The translations under genes and the position numbers were made by a program. Positions 49,813 to 59,361 of a stretch of 64,000 nt of DNA are shown in pieces (the stretch's first letter is position 1; every line of letters begins with the position of its first letter). Below the pieces are notes generated by a model, which saw only the letters and a list, made by a program, of their open reading frames with translations, was not told where the DNA came from and ran no database searches. Source of the stretch: Citrobacter portucalensis. Lineage in GTDB: Bacteria > Pseudomonadota > Gammaproteobacteria > Enterobacterales > Enterobacteriaceae. The DNA lies in assembly GCF_002042885.1 (NCBI RefSeq), contig NZ_MVFY01000002.1, positions 1 through 64,000 on the forward strand, written 5' to 3'.

Positions 49813-50222
49813 ATTTATGATTAGATTGATAGTACTTATATTTAAATGAGTGTCTATATTTATATAAATGACAGCAAGTATTCTCATGGTAAATATTTAT
49901 TTAATGATTAATGCATTCGTTAAATGAATGCATCAATCATTAAATAATTATTGTTGTTTGTATTAGATAAATATCTTCTTGATTGTCATTTTAAATATAA
50001 AAACATAATGTGTTATTCGATTAATTAATGACATTGATCATGTTTTTACCTATGGAATATATCGGATTGCGTTAGCGTGATAATTATAATAGTTAATTGT
50101 CATCAACAGCCATTGTTAACTGCCTGCAGAAATGACGTTGTAAGAAACATGTTGAGCGATTGGAACGTGCTCCATTAGGAAACGCAAAATACCGGCAGGA
50201 GTCGCCGGTCTGAGAGGGACGT
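49813..50222 (+). promoter_or_regulatory. AT-rich leader of the T6SS operon (410 bases without a gene)
   Basis: No supported reading frame. Very AT-rich, with many ATTAAT/TTAAAT steps and the imperfect palindrome CATTCGTTAAATGAATG (about 49914-49930). H-NS-type silencing would be expected from the composition. A GATC site is at 50036-50039 and a Fur-like box at 50079-50097. The 5' leader before tssB is about 120 bases, with AGAGGGA as the ribosome site. Confidence 0.6.
50079..50097. promoter_or_regulatory. Candidate Fur box overlapping a perfect -10 hexamer before tssB
   Basis: GATAATTATAATAGTTAAT agrees with the 19-base Fur consensus at 14 positions, by my direct count. It contains TATAAT (50085-50090), a perfect sigma-70 -10 hexamer; no good -35 is seen. 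In enteroaggregative E. coli the sci-1 T6SS is repressed by Fur at such an overlapping site, with Dam GATC sites nearby; here the one GATC is about 40 bases upstream and does not overlap. Confidence 0.55.
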
Positions 50223-50720
50223 ATGGGTGACAGTTTTCAGAATGAAGTGCCGACGGCACGCGTTAATATTAAGTTAGATTTACACACCGGAGGCGTTCAA
50301 AAGAAAGTTGAATTGCCTTTAAAACTACTGACTGTCGGTGATTTCAGTAATGGCAGAGAGCAGCGACCATTATCTGAGCGTGAAAAGATAGATATTAATA
50401 AAAATAATTTTAACGATGTGCTGGCCAAGTTTTCACCAGTGGTTAATTTAAGTGTTAAAAATACGTTAGCTGATGATGACAGAAAGGACGATATTAACCT
50501 TACCTTTAAGAATATCCGCGATTTTGAACCTGAGCAGGTCGCACGAAATATCCCACAATTACGTGTTCTGTTGGCTATGCGTAACTTACTACGTGACCTG
50601 AAATCTAACTTACTCGATAACGCTGCTTTTCGTCGCGAGCTGGAAACAATCCTTAAGGATCCAGCCCTGAGTCAGGAATTGCGTAATGAGCTGGCAACTA
50701 TGATGCCAGAAGAGATTTAA
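50223..50720 (+). CDS. tssB: T6SS sheath small subunit TssB
   Basis: 165 residues, the family length. TssB (VipA) pairs with TssC to form the contractile sheath in the cytoplasm. Motifs: ARVNIKLDLHTGG near the N terminus, ELPLKLLTVGDFSNG, and the C-terminal helix region ALSQELRNELATMMPEE. First gene of the operon; tssC follows after 65 bases. Confidence 0.97.
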   Translation: MGDSFQNEVPTARVNIKLDLHTGGVQKKVELPLKLLTVGDFSNGREQRPLSEREKIDINKNNFNDVLAKFSPVVNLSVKNTLADDDRKDDINLTFKNIRDFEPEQVARNIPQLRVLLAMRNLLRDLKSNLLDNAAFRRELETILKDPALSQELRNELATMMPEEI

Positions 50721-50785
50721 CGCTCTACAGGGTTTCCTCCGCTAAATCGGCAGGAATAGTAAAGGAACATAAAAGGAATATGTTG

Positions 50786-52315
50786 ATGTCTGTTCAGGAA
50801 CATACCTCTTCAGCCGCGACCACCACGACCAGTGAACGCAGTGTTTATCAGTCCCTCTTTGACAAAATTAATCTTTCCCCCGTCGCGTCATTAAAAAATG
50901 TAGATGCGTGGCAGAGTGATGAAGCGCTTTCTGATGCCGCTCCGGCGGAGCGTGTGACCGCTGCTATTCAGGTTCTGGTCTCATGTCTGGCGGATGCCGC
51001 ACAACCCTTAGAACGCCTGGATAAAACGCTACTCGATGAGCAGATTGCTCGTCTGGATAAGCAGATTAGCGATCAGGTTAATGAAGTTATGCATCATGCT
51101 GAATTTCAAAAACAAGAATCGCTCTGGCGTGGTTTGCATTCAATGATCTCTGGTATCGATTTTCGCCGAAATGTCCGTGTCGAAATGATGGATGTCAGTA
51201 AGGATGCGCTGCGTGATGATTTTGATGACGCGCCGGAACTTATCCAGAGTGGGTTATATCGTCATGTTTATATTGAAGAATATGACCAGCCAGGTGGAGA
51301 ACCTATTGCGGCAATGATTTCAGCGTACGAATTTGATAACAGCCCGCAGGATATCGCGCTACTGCGCAATATTTCTGGCGTATCGGCAGCCTGCCATATG
51401 CCATTTATTGGTTCAGTTGGGCCGAAATTCTTCCTGAAAGAAAATATGGAAGAGGTCGCAGCCATAAAAGATATCAATGATTATTTCGAACGTGCTGAAT
51501 ACATCAAATGGAAAGCATTTCGTGATAGTGATGATTCACGCTATATCGGATTAACTATGCCGCGTGTACTCGGGCGTTTGCCGTACGGCCCTGATACCAT
51601 TCCTGTGCGCAGCTTTAACTATGTCGAGGAAGTTAAGGGCCCGGATCACGAAAAATATCTGTGGACCAGCGCATCTTTCTCTTTCGCTGTGAATATGGTG
51701 AAAAGTTTTATCAAGAATGGTTGGTGCGTCCAGATCCGTGGACCACAGGCGGGTGGCGCGGTTAAAGATTTACCTATCCATTTGTACGATCTGGGGACGG
51801 GTAATCAGGTGAAAATCCCGTCTGAAGTGATGATCCCGGAAACTCGTGAATTTGAATTCGCCAACCTTGGTTTTATTCCGCTTTCTTATTATAAGAATCG
51901 TGATTACGCCTGCTTCTTCTCTGCTAACTCGGCTCAAAAACCTGCGCAGTTTGATACCCCGGAAGCAACAGCTAATAGTCGAATTAACTCACGTTTGCCG
52001 TATATCTTCCTGCTTTCTCGTATTGCTCATTACCTGAAAATCTTGCAGCGAGAAAACATTGGTACGACCAAAGATCGCCGCCTGCTTGAGCTTGAACTAA
52101 ACAACTGGTTACGCAGTCTGGTAACCGAAATGACCGATCCTGGCGATGATTTGCAGGCTTCACATCCGCTTCGTGATGGGCGTGTCGTGGTGGAGGACAT
52201 TGAGGATAACCCGGGTTTCTTCCGCGTGCGCCTGTACGCCATCCCGCATTTCCAGGTTGAAGGTATGGATGTCAGCTTGTCGTTAGTTTCACAGATGCCT
52301 AAGTCGAAATCTTAA
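50786..52315 (+). CDS. tssC: T6SS sheath large subunit TssC
   Basis: 509 residues. TssC (VipB) is the main sheath protein and carries the ClpV-contact site on contraction. Motifs: EFQKQESLWRGLHSMI, LPYGPDTIPVRSFNYVEE, YLWTSASFSFAVNMV and SRLPYIFLLSRIAHYLK. Start at 50786 is preferred to 50780 because AAAGGA lies 8 bases upstream of the former and too close to the latter. Confidence 0.97.
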   Translation: MSVQEHTSSAATTTTSERSVYQSLFDKINLSPVASLKNVDAWQSDEALSDAAPAERVTAAIQVLVSCLADAAQPLERLDKTLLDEQIARLDKQISDQVNEVMHHAEFQKQESLWRGLHSMISGIDFRRNVRVEMMDVSKDALRDDFDDAPELIQSGLYRHVYIEEYDQPGGEPIAAMISAYEFDNSPQDIALLRNISGVSAACHMPFIGSVGPKFFLKENMEEVAAIKDINDYFERAEYIKWKAFRDSDDSRYIGLTMPRVLGRLPYGPDTIPVRSFNYVEEVKGPDHEKYLWTSASFSFAVNMVKSFIKNGWCVQIRGPQAGGAVKDLPIHLYDLGTGNQVKIPSEVMIPETREFEFANLGFIPLSYYKNRDYACFFSANSAQKPAQFDTPEATANSRINSRLPYIFLLSRIAHYLKILQRENIGTTKDRRLLELELNNWLRSLVTEMTDPGDDLQASHPLRDGRVVVEDIEDNPGFFRVRLYAIPHFQVEGMDVSLSLVSQMPKSKS

Positions 52316-52338
52316 CGGCGTAATGCACAGGAGGTGCG

Positions 52339-53676
52339 ATGAAGATCTATCGTCCGTTATGGAGCGAGGGGGCTTTTCTGGCTCCCCAACAGTTTCAGCA
52401 ACAGACACGTTGGGATGCTTACGTTGCTGACGTTGTTGCTCACATGTCACTTTCATCACCGTGGGGCGTCATCAGCGCGGAGTTTGATGAAAGTGCGCTA
52501 ACGGTTTCCCGTTTGAATCCCGTTAATCTGGTTGTGCGCTTTCCTGACGGTACGTTAGTGGATACAGGTATTTCAGATAACCTGCCTCCAGCGTGTGATT
52601 TATCGCATCTTACTGGCTACAACAGCGTTGATATCGTGCTGGCATTGCCGCTGCTTTCAGCTAATGGCGGCAATCTTTCATCAGGCAACGGTGTCAGCCG
52701 TCCGTGTCGCTGGCAGCAGGAATGGCTGCCAGTTCAGGATCTCTCCGGTCAGGAACGGACTGATATGGCAGTGCTGCGGCATGCTATCACCCTCCGGTAT
52801 GCCCATGACGATAACAGCGCTTACCTGACTTGTCCGGTAGCTTGCCTTATTCGTAATGCTCAGGGGCAATGGGAGCTGGGACGTGATTTTTTACCCCCCT
52901 CGCTTTCACTCTCAGCCAGCCCCTTATTAATCAACTCGCTCAGTGATTTGGTGCATCGTATCCAGGCTCGTTGTCGCCGCCTGATGTCCTTGCGCCGAGA
53001 AAGTAACGAACGAATGGCGGATTTTGCAGTAGCAGATGTTTCGTTGTTTTGGCTGCTGAATGCGCTTAATAGTTCGGAACCTGTTCTGAAAGAAATGCTG
53101 CAAAACCCAGGCCGTCATCCCGAACTTTTGTGGCGTGAGCTGGCGCGGTTAGCGGGCAGCCTGCTGACCTTCTCGTTAGAAAATGATGTCAGCGTTGTAC
53201 CTCCATATCAGCATGCAAATCCGCAGCAGGTATTCCCGCCGCTGTTTGCTCTGCTGGTGGAACTGCTGGAAGCCAGCCTGCCGTCTCGTGTTGTCGCTAT
53301 TGAACTGACGCAGGAGCGACAGTTCTGGTATGGCGCTCTGTCGGATGCCCGACTGCGTGAAGGTGCTGATTTTTACCTGTCCGTTCGCTCGGGTCTCCCC
53401 GCACATGTCCTCCTGGCGCAATTTCCACAGCTCTGTAAAGCAGGGAGCCGGGCGGATGTGTCAGATGTCGTCAATGTGGCACTCAGCGGTATTCCATTAA
53501 AACCGCTGACACATGTACCCGCAGCCATCCCGTTACGACTGGAAAATCAATACTTTGCTCTTGAAATTAATCATCCAGCAGCCCAGGCCATGTTGGACGC
53601 CGGTAATTGTGCTTTCTATGTGCCGGGAACGCTGGGAGAGATTCAACTTGAGCTGTTTGCAGTATTAAGGGATTGA
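52339..53676 (+). CDS. tssK: T6SS baseplate protein TssK
   Basis: 445 residues. TssK trimers join the baseplate to TssL/TssM. The N terminus KIYRPLWSEGAFLAPQQFQQQ is the family signature (PLxWxEGxFLxPQHFQ). The C-terminal region contains HVLLAQFPQLCKAGSRADV and LALE-like strand LENQYFALEI. Translation start has AGGAGGT upstream. tssL begins 5 bases after the stop. Confidence 0.95.
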   Translation: MKIYRPLWSEGAFLAPQQFQQQTRWDAYVADVVAHMSLSSPWGVISAEFDESALTVSRLNPVNLVVRFPDGTLVDTGISDNLPPACDLSHLTGYNSVDIVLALPLLSANGGNLSSGNGVSRPCRWQQEWLPVQDLSGQERTDMAVLRHAITLRYAHDDNSAYLTCPVACLIRNAQGQWELGRDFLPPSLSLSASPLLINSLSDLVHRIQARCRRLMSLRRESNERMADFAVADVSLFWLLNALNSSEPVLKEMLQNPGRHPELLWRELARLAGSLLTFSLENDVSVVPPYQHANPQQVFPPLFALLVELLEASLPSRVVAIELTQERQFWYGALSDARLREGADFYLSVRSGLPAHVLLAQFPQLCKAGSRADVSDVVNVALSGIPLKPLTHVPAAIPLRLENQYFALEINHPAAQAMLDAGNCAFYVPGTLGEIQLELFAVLRD

Positions 53677-53681
53677 AATAA

Positions 53682-54323
53682 ATGAATAAGGAAATTGATC
53701 AGGTTTTCTGGCCAACATGGCTTGCTGTAAGCCAGCTACGTGACGGGGCAGAAGTCGACGACGGAGCTGTTCTTTATCGTCGGGCCAGCCAATGGGTTGA
53801 ATCTGCACGTGAGGCATTGCGTGATATGGGGTACAGCGAACACAGCGTTGAACATATGCTCTACACGCAATGTGCGTTACTGGATGAAAGCGTGTTGAAC
53901 CGCAACCGGCAGGATAGCGGTTATATCACCTGGCTTGCGACACCCTTACAGGCCCGTTATTTCAATACCACCAACGCAGGGGAAGAGTTCTGGGAACGCA
54001 TCCGGTCTGTGCTGCGTGAGCCCGTTCCTGATACCGCCGTAATAACCTGCTTTTATCGCGCAATCACGCTCGGTTTTGTTGGGCGCTATCGTGAGCAAGG
54101 TGACGAACGTCGTGAAGATGTTCTTGAGGCGCTGGCGGCTCAGGCGAAGCCTTTTAAGTTAACGCACGATGCGCCCGTAATCATGCAGGCGTCCGGTTTC
54201 TCTGGCAGTAAGCGTCGCTGGTGGCAGGCATGGATTGTCGGCGCGGTGGCGTTGGGGGCTTTATGGTTAACATTTTCTCATGTCTTACAAGGGCTGGTTG
54301 CTCAGCTTATTGGGCAGGGCTAA
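53682..54323 (+). CDS. tssL: T6SS membrane-complex protein TssL (DotU)
   Basis: 213 residues. A cytoplasmic helical domain (LYTQCALLDESVLNR is the DotU signature) followed by a single C-terminal membrane anchor (WIVGAVALGALWLTFSHVL). It links TssM to the baseplate. There is no peptidoglycan-binding domain in TssL itself; that function is supplied by the next gene, tagL. 3 bases separate the two. Confidence 0.96.
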   Translation: MNKEIDQVFWPTWLAVSQLRDGAEVDDGAVLYRRASQWVESAREALRDMGYSEHSVEHMLYTQCALLDESVLNRNRQDSGYITWLATPLQARYFNTTNAGEEFWERIRSVLREPVPDTAVITCFYRAITLGFVGRYREQGDERREDVLEALAAQAKPFKLTHDAPVIMQASGFSGSKRRWWQAWIVGAVALGALWLTFSHVLQGLVAQLIGQG

Positions 54324-54326
54324 AAC

Positions 54327-55991
54327 ATGGCTCAGTTGCGAGGGATCGTTAACTATGTGCTGACAGCTGTGCTGGCTTTGTTGCTGGTTTGGGGATTCAG
54401 TCCGTTAAGTACGGGTGTCCGGGGCGGCCTGACCGTCTTTATTTTATTGTTTTCCATTCCAGGGATCGTTTACGGCTGGCGTCAATATGGCCAGTTGAGA
54501 TCAGCGCATACCGAGCATGAAGTTCCGCTCCCTCCGGAGAGTTTCAGTGGGCCAGTTGTGCTCGTGTGTGGCGATAATGCCCCCTTGTTTGCCGGACGCA
54601 GCGGTTCTTGCGAGAGCTCGCAGGGCTGGTATTTATCTGTCCAGTCCCCTGAGCATTACATTGCTCTGGTTCGTCAGATAGCTGCTCAGCGTCCAGGGCT
54701 TCTTATGCGCGTCTCCGTAATGCTGGCATTAACTCCGGAACGGCATACTGATGAAGATGCGCTTAAGCACATACTGCTCAGTTGGCGGCGAGTGGTGACC
54801 CAGAGTCGGCGTTGGTTATCAGGTGTACCGCCGTTTTGGTTGTGTTGTTGGCTGAATTCTCCTCAATGTAATGAGGCTGTACGCTGGTTTATTCGAACCC
54901 CTCAGGATGCAGAAGTGCAGTCGGCTACGGGATTAGACGACTTTGCTCCTTTCTCTTCGCAAGAGAGCCCAGCCCGCCATTTTCATCTTACACATGCAGT
55001 GTGGTTAGATAATTTACTGGGCTGGCTGAAGAAGGTACAAGGCGATACTGAACACCATGCTCTGCCTGTTTTCTTTGCATTACGGGTTGTGTGTTTCACC
55101 TCATCAGCGGTCTGCGAAAATAACCTCTGGCAACGTCATATCATTGCTCAAACAACGCTTTCCCCTGCGGCGTCAGTAGCGCCCGCACTGCTGCCTTTTC
55201 CAGATTTAGCATTGCCATTCTTATCCCGCCGTCGGGCGTTGACAGCATTTCAACGGACGGTGGGCGTAAGTGGTCTGTTATGCGGCATTTTCATCGGAAT
55301 GGCGATGGCATGCAGCTTTATCAATAACCAACATCTCATCAGGATCACAAACGATCACCTGATGCTATACCGCCAACTTAGCGGTAATCCTGCCGAGCCA
55401 AAGATCTTGGCCCAGGATCAACTTCGTCGTGATGCACAACTCCTTGAGCGCTGGTATCAGCGTGGCGAACCACTTTCTCTTTCAATGGGATTGTATCAAG
55501 GAATGAGATTGATCCCCCCTTTGCAGGTTGCCATAAGTGACTGGGGGTCACCCGAAAAACCGAAAGTGACTGCCCCGCAAACTGTACGTCTCGACAGTAT
55601 GTCGCTGTTTGATACGGGTAAGTGGGCGCTAAAAGCGGGTTCAACAAAAGTACTCATTGGGGCTTTGGTCAATATCAAAGCCAAACCCGGGTGGCTGATA
55701 GTCATCGCCGGACATACCGATGATGTGGGTGACGATAAATCTAATCAGCTGCTCTCTCTCAAACGCGCGGAATCTGTTCGTGACTGGATGCGAGATACCG
55801 GTGATGTCGCGGAGAGCTGTTTTGCCGTTCAGGGCTACGGCGAATTACGCCCCTACAAAAACAACGATACGCCGGAGGGTCGGGCTGCCAACCGCCGTGT
55901 AGAGATCAGTCTGGTACCGCAGGCTGATGCCTGTCGGCTGCCGGGCATGAAGGAACCGTCACCGCAAGGTGGTGACGCATTAGCGAAGTAA
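54327..55991 (+). CDS. tagL: T6SS peptidoglycan-anchoring protein TagL
   Basis: 554 residues. Two N-terminal membrane segments (about 7-25 and 31-48), a long cytoplasmic part, a third segment at about 311-330 (GLLCGIFIGMAMACSFI), then a periplasmic OmpA-like domain with VIAGHTDDVGDDKSNQLLS and GRAANRRVEISL, which carries the Asp and Arg that hold diaminopimelate. Three membrane segments ahead of OmpA is the described TagL architecture of the EAEC Sci-1 system. It anchors the secretion complex to the cell wall via TssL. Confidence 0.88.
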   Translation: MAQLRGIVNYVLTAVLALLLVWGFSPLSTGVRGGLTVFILLFSIPGIVYGWRQYGQLRSAHTEHEVPLPPESFSGPVVLVCGDNAPLFAGRSGSCESSQGWYLSVQSPEHYIALVRQIAAQRPGLLMRVSVMLALTPERHTDEDALKHILLSWRRVVTQSRRWLSGVPPFWLCCWLNSPQCNEAVRWFIRTPQDAEVQSATGLDDFAPFSSQESPARHFHLTHAVWLDNLLGWLKKVQGDTEHHALPVFFALRVVCFTSSAVCENNLWQRHIIAQTTLSPAASVAPALLPFPDLALPFLSRRRALTAFQRTVGVSGLLCGIFIGMAMACSFINNQHLIRITNDHLMLYRQLSGNPAEPKILAQDQLRRDAQLLERWYQRGEPLSLSMGLYQGMRLIPPLQVAISDWGSPEKPKVTAPQTVRLDSMSLFDTGKWALKAGSTKVLIGALVNIKAKPGWLIVIAGHTDDVGDDKSNQLLSLKRAESVRDWMRDTGDVAESCFAVQGYGELRPYKNNDTPEGRAANRRVEISLVPQADACRLPGMKEPSPQGGDALAK

Positions 55992-56007
55992 AAATGGAGA
56001 AAGAGTT

Positions 56008-56499
56008 ATGGCAATTCCAGTCTACCTTTGGCTGAAAGATGATGGCGGCGCGGATATTAAAGGTTCTGTTGACGTAAAAGACCGTGTAGGCAGTATCGAA
56101 GTGGTGGCACAGGAACATAACCTGTACATCCCTACCGATAACAATACAGGTAAGTTGACCGGTACGCGCATCCATACCCCGTTCCTTTTCACTAAGGAAA
56201 TCGATGCCTCCAGTCCATATCTGTACAAGGCTGTAACCACCGGTCAGACCCTGCGCCAGGCAGAGTTCAAATGGTATCGCATCAATGACGCGGGTCAGGA
56301 AGTGGAATACTTCAACACCACGTTACACAACGTGAAAGTGGTGAAAGTAAACCCTGTGATGTACGACATCAAAGATCCCGCAAAAGAGAAGCATAACCAC
56401 CTGGAACAAATTGAACTGCGCTACGAGAAGATCGTCTGGACGTATAAGGATGGCAACATTATCCATTCTGACGCCTGGAACGAGCGTACCACCGCGTAA
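56008..56499 (+). CDS. hcp: T6SS tube protein Hcp (TssD)
   Basis: 163 residues. Hexameric rings stack into the inner tube and carry small effectors. Begins MAIPVYLWLKDDGGADIKGSV and contains HTPFLFTKEIDASSPYLYKAVTTGQTLRQAEF, the family signature. The start has AGAAAGAG upstream. A strong terminator lies 7 bases after the stop, so hcp is the last gene of the first transcript. Confidence 0.98.
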   Translation: MAIPVYLWLKDDGGADIKGSVDVKDRVGSIEVVAQEHNLYIPTDNNTGKLTGTRIHTPFLFTKEIDASSPYLYKAVTTGQTLRQAEFKWYRINDAGQEVEYFNTTLHNVKVVKVNPVMYDIKDPAKEKHNHLEQIELRYEKIVWTYKDGNIIHSDAWNERTTA

Positions 56500-56506
56500 T
56501 GCGCTA

Positions 56507-56536
56507 ACGGATGAGGATTTCCTCATCCGTTTTTTT
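56507..56536 (+). terminator. Strong rho-independent terminator between hcp and tssH
   Basis: Perfect 10-bp stem (56507-56516 with 56521-56530), ATTT loop, and a run of T to 56536. It should reduce read-through into tssH and stabilise the hcp 3' end, giving high Hcp over ClpV. Confidence 0.95.
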
Positions 56537-56660
56537 ATGCCCTCTGCTGAGCTTCCGGGGCGGGGGTTTAGCAGAGAGTATCAACATCACTATTACCTTA
56601 TGGGCATTGGATTACGGCCACGGGCGGTAGCGTGCCTGAATACAGGGAGCCAGGAAGCAA

Positions 56661-59285
56661 ATGGAACACCAGTCAGCAGTGTTATTACGACGTCTCAACC
56701 CCTATTGCGCCCAGGCGCTCGAAGCGGCGGCATCGTTATGTCAGACGCGCGCGCATGCAGAAATCACTCCCGAACACTGGTTACTGAAGCTGTTGGAGCA
56801 GGGGGAGGGCGATATGACTGTCATTGCTCGTCGTTATGAATGGGATATCGACAATCTCTGGCAATCGCTGCTGACGCATCTGGATGTTCAGCCTCGTTCC
56901 GTGAAAAGCCGCCCGCAGTTGTCTGATGCGCTCCTTTCTTTAATGCAACAAGCGTGGCTGTGTGCCGCAACGGATGAAAATTCGCAGATACGTGGTGTGC
57001 ATCTACTGATGGCCCTGGTGGGAAAGCCTTCGCTACTGAAGTGTGATGGCCTGTGGCCTCTTCTGAGCGCCGGACATACTCAACTGGAACGCCTCCTGCC
57101 GCTATTAAATGTCCAGTCGGATGAACGTCCGGAAAGGCTGCAAGAAGCCGCTCTGGTGCAGGTTTCTCCTGATGATGAACCGCGTCCGGGTCAGGTTGAG
57201 TCGACGTTGTCGCCAGCATTACAAGGCGTGCTCGATAAATTTACGCTGGATGTAACCGCGAAAGCGCGTGCCGGCGATATCGACCCGGTATTTGGTCGCG
57301 ATAATGAAATCCGGCAAATGGTGGATGTGTTGTCCCGTCGGCGAAAAAATAATCCCATTCTGGTCGGGGAACCCGGTGTCGGCAAAACCGCTCTGGTGGA
57401 AGGTCTGGCGCTGCGTATTGCTGAAGGTAACGTGCCGGATAGCCTGAAATCAGTAACATTACGCACGCTGGATCTTGGGCTGTTACAAGCAGGTGCCGGG
57501 GTGAAAGGTGAGTTTGAGCAGCGGTTGAAAAATATCATTGATGCCGTTCAACAATCGCCAACGCCTGTTCTGCTCTTTATCGATGAAGCGCACACCATCA
57601 TTGGGGCCGGTAATCAGGCGGGAGGCGCTGATGCAGCCAATCTGCTAAAACCCGCTCTGGCCAGAGGTGAATTACGAACTATCGCGGCGACCACATGGAG
57701 TGAATATAAACAGTATTTTGAGCGTGATGCTGCGCTGGAGCGGCGTTTTCAGATGGTTAAAGTGGATGAGCCGGATGATGACACTGCTTGCTTAATGCTG
57801 CGTGGTCTGAAATTACGCTATGCAGAACACCATGGCGTTCACATCACCGACGAAGCGGTTAAAACTGCTGTTACGCTCTCTCGCCGCTATCTTACCGGGC
57901 GACAATTACCCGACAAAGCCGTCGATCTGCTGGACACCGCAGGTGCAAGAGTGCGGATGAGCCTTGATACCGTTCCGGAACCACTGACGCGTTTGAAGTC
58001 TGAGATCACCGCGCTTGAAATTGAAAAGCAGGCATTGCTTGCAGACCTCGCGGTAGGAAATGGTCAGCATGGTGAAAGGCTGGCCACCATTGAACAGCGT
58101 GAAAATCGTCTGCTTGTCGAACTGGATGAACGCGAAACCCAGTATGGTCAGGAATTAACGCTCACTGAGCAACTGCTGGCCAGCCGCCGTGATATTTCTC
58201 GTCAGGCGGAAACGGTTGAATTGCAACTGCAGCTAAGTATGCTTCAGCAGGGCCATCCTTTGCTGTTTCCGGATGTAGACGCGCGCACCGTTGCTACGGT
58301 AATTGCCGACTGGACCGGTGTACCATTGTCATCATTAATGAAGGACTCCCAGGTAGACTTGCTGACGCTTGAAACCCAGATGGGAGAACGCGTTGTCGGG
58401 CAGAATTACGCGCTGAATGCGATCGCACAGCGGTTGCGGGCATCAAAAACAGGACTGACGCCGGAAAACGGCCCACAGGGTGTGTTCCTGCTTACTGGAC
58501 CAAGTGGAACCGGCAAAACGGAGACGGCGCTGGCCCTGGTTGACATTCTGTTTGGTGGTGAAAAATCGCTGATCACGATTAATCTGTCTGAATATCAGGA
58601 GCCGCACACTGTGAGCCAGCTAAAAGGCTCACCTCCGGGATATGTGGGTTATGGTCAGGGAGGGATCCTGACCGAGGCGGTGCGAAAACGCCCCTATAGC
58701 GTGGTACTGTTGGATGAAGTAGAAAAAGCGCATCGCGACGTCATGAATCTGTTTTACCAGGTATTTGACCGTGGTTTCATGCGTGACGGCGAAGGCCGTG
58801 AAATTGATTTTCGCAATACTGTTATTTTGATGACCTCCAATCTTGGCGGCGACGCTGTAATGCAGATGCTGGAAGAACAACCGGAAACCACAGAGTCTGA
58901 GTTGCACGAACTGCTGCGCCCACTTTTGCGCGAACACTTCCAGCCAGCGCTACTGGCCCGCTTCCAGACGATTATCTACCATCCGCTCAGTGAATCTGCG
59001 CTACGTACGATTGTACAAATGAAACTGGATCAGGTTAGCCAGCGATTACTTCGTCACTACGGCATCACCACAACGATATCCGAGAGCCTTTTTGATGCCC
59101 TGACCGCCGCTTGCCTGCTACCGGATACGGGGGCGAGGAATATTGATAGTCTGCTCAATCAACAAATCTTACCTGTGCTTAGCCAGCAGTTGTTAACGTA
59201 TCTTTCCCGGCAGCAAAAACCTCAGCAACTCACTTTAAGTTGGAGTGATGAAGAGGGAATTGAACTGATAATTGATAGCGAGTGA
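56661..59285 (+). CDS. tssH: T6SS sheath-recycling ATPase TssH (ClpV)
   Basis: 874 residues, HSP100 family. Clp-N repeats at 1-160 (ALEAAASLCQTRAHAEITPEHWL), first AAA+ module with GEPGVGKTA (about 235) and LLFIDEAHTIIGAG, a coiled-coil middle domain (about 440-540) and a second AAA+ module with TGPSGTGKTETA (about 612) and VVLLDEVEKAHRDV. It disassembles contracted TssB/C sheaths. Ribosome site AGGA. It has its own terminator downstream. The promoter is not resolved; a short stem (56542-56548 with 56570-56576) lies in its leader. Confidence 0.97.
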   Translation: MEHQSAVLLRRLNPYCAQALEAAASLCQTRAHAEITPEHWLLKLLEQGEGDMTVIARRYEWDIDNLWQSLLTHLDVQPRSVKSRPQLSDALLSLMQQAWLCAATDENSQIRGVHLLMALVGKPSLLKCDGLWPLLSAGHTQLERLLPLLNVQSDERPERLQEAALVQVSPDDEPRPGQVESTLSPALQGVLDKFTLDVTAKARAGDIDPVFGRDNEIRQMVDVLSRRRKNNPILVGEPGVGKTALVEGLALRIAEGNVPDSLKSVTLRTLDLGLLQAGAGVKGEFEQRLKNIIDAVQQSPTPVLLFIDEAHTIIGAGNQAGGADAANLLKPALARGELRTIAATTWSEYKQYFERDAALERRFQMVKVDEPDDDTACLMLRGLKLRYAEHHGVHITDEAVKTAVTLSRRYLTGRQLPDKAVDLLDTAGARVRMSLDTVPEPLTRLKSEITALEIEKQALLADLAVGNGQHGERLATIEQRENRLLVELDERETQYGQELTLTEQLLASRRDISRQAETVELQLQLSMLQQGHPLLFPDVDARTVATVIADWTGVPLSSLMKDSQVDLLTLETQMGERVVGQNYALNAIAQRLRASKTGLTPENGPQGVFLLTGPSGTGKTETALALVDILFGGEKSLITINLSEYQEPHTVSQLKGSPPGYVGYGQGGILTEAVRKRPYSVVLLDEVEKAHRDVMNLFYQVFDRGFMRDGEGREIDFRNTVILMTSNLGGDAVMQMLEEQPETTESELHELLRPLLREHFQPALLARFQTIIYHPLSESALRTIVQMKLDQVSQRLLRHYGITTTISESLFDALTAACLLPDTGARNIDSLLNQQILPVLSQQLLTYLSRQQKPQQLTLSWSDEEGIELIIDSE

Positions 59286-59290
59286 AAAAT

Positions 59291-59325
59291 AAAACCCAGT
59301 AATAATACTAGCGCTGGGTTTTACT
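59291..59325 (+). terminator. Terminator after tssH
   Basis: Perfect 9-bp inverted repeat AAAACCCAG (59291-59299) with CTGGGTTTT (59314-59322), T-run at the end. It isolates the cargo genes that follow from the tssH transcript. Confidence 0.88.
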
Positions 59326-59361
59326 TTGTATCGGGATATGCTTTGCGCAAAAGGACTAAAT

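Noticed and set aside
50155-50180. Possible sigma-54 promoter before tssB
   Set aside because: TTGGAACGTGCTCC lacks the TTGC element at the required distance.
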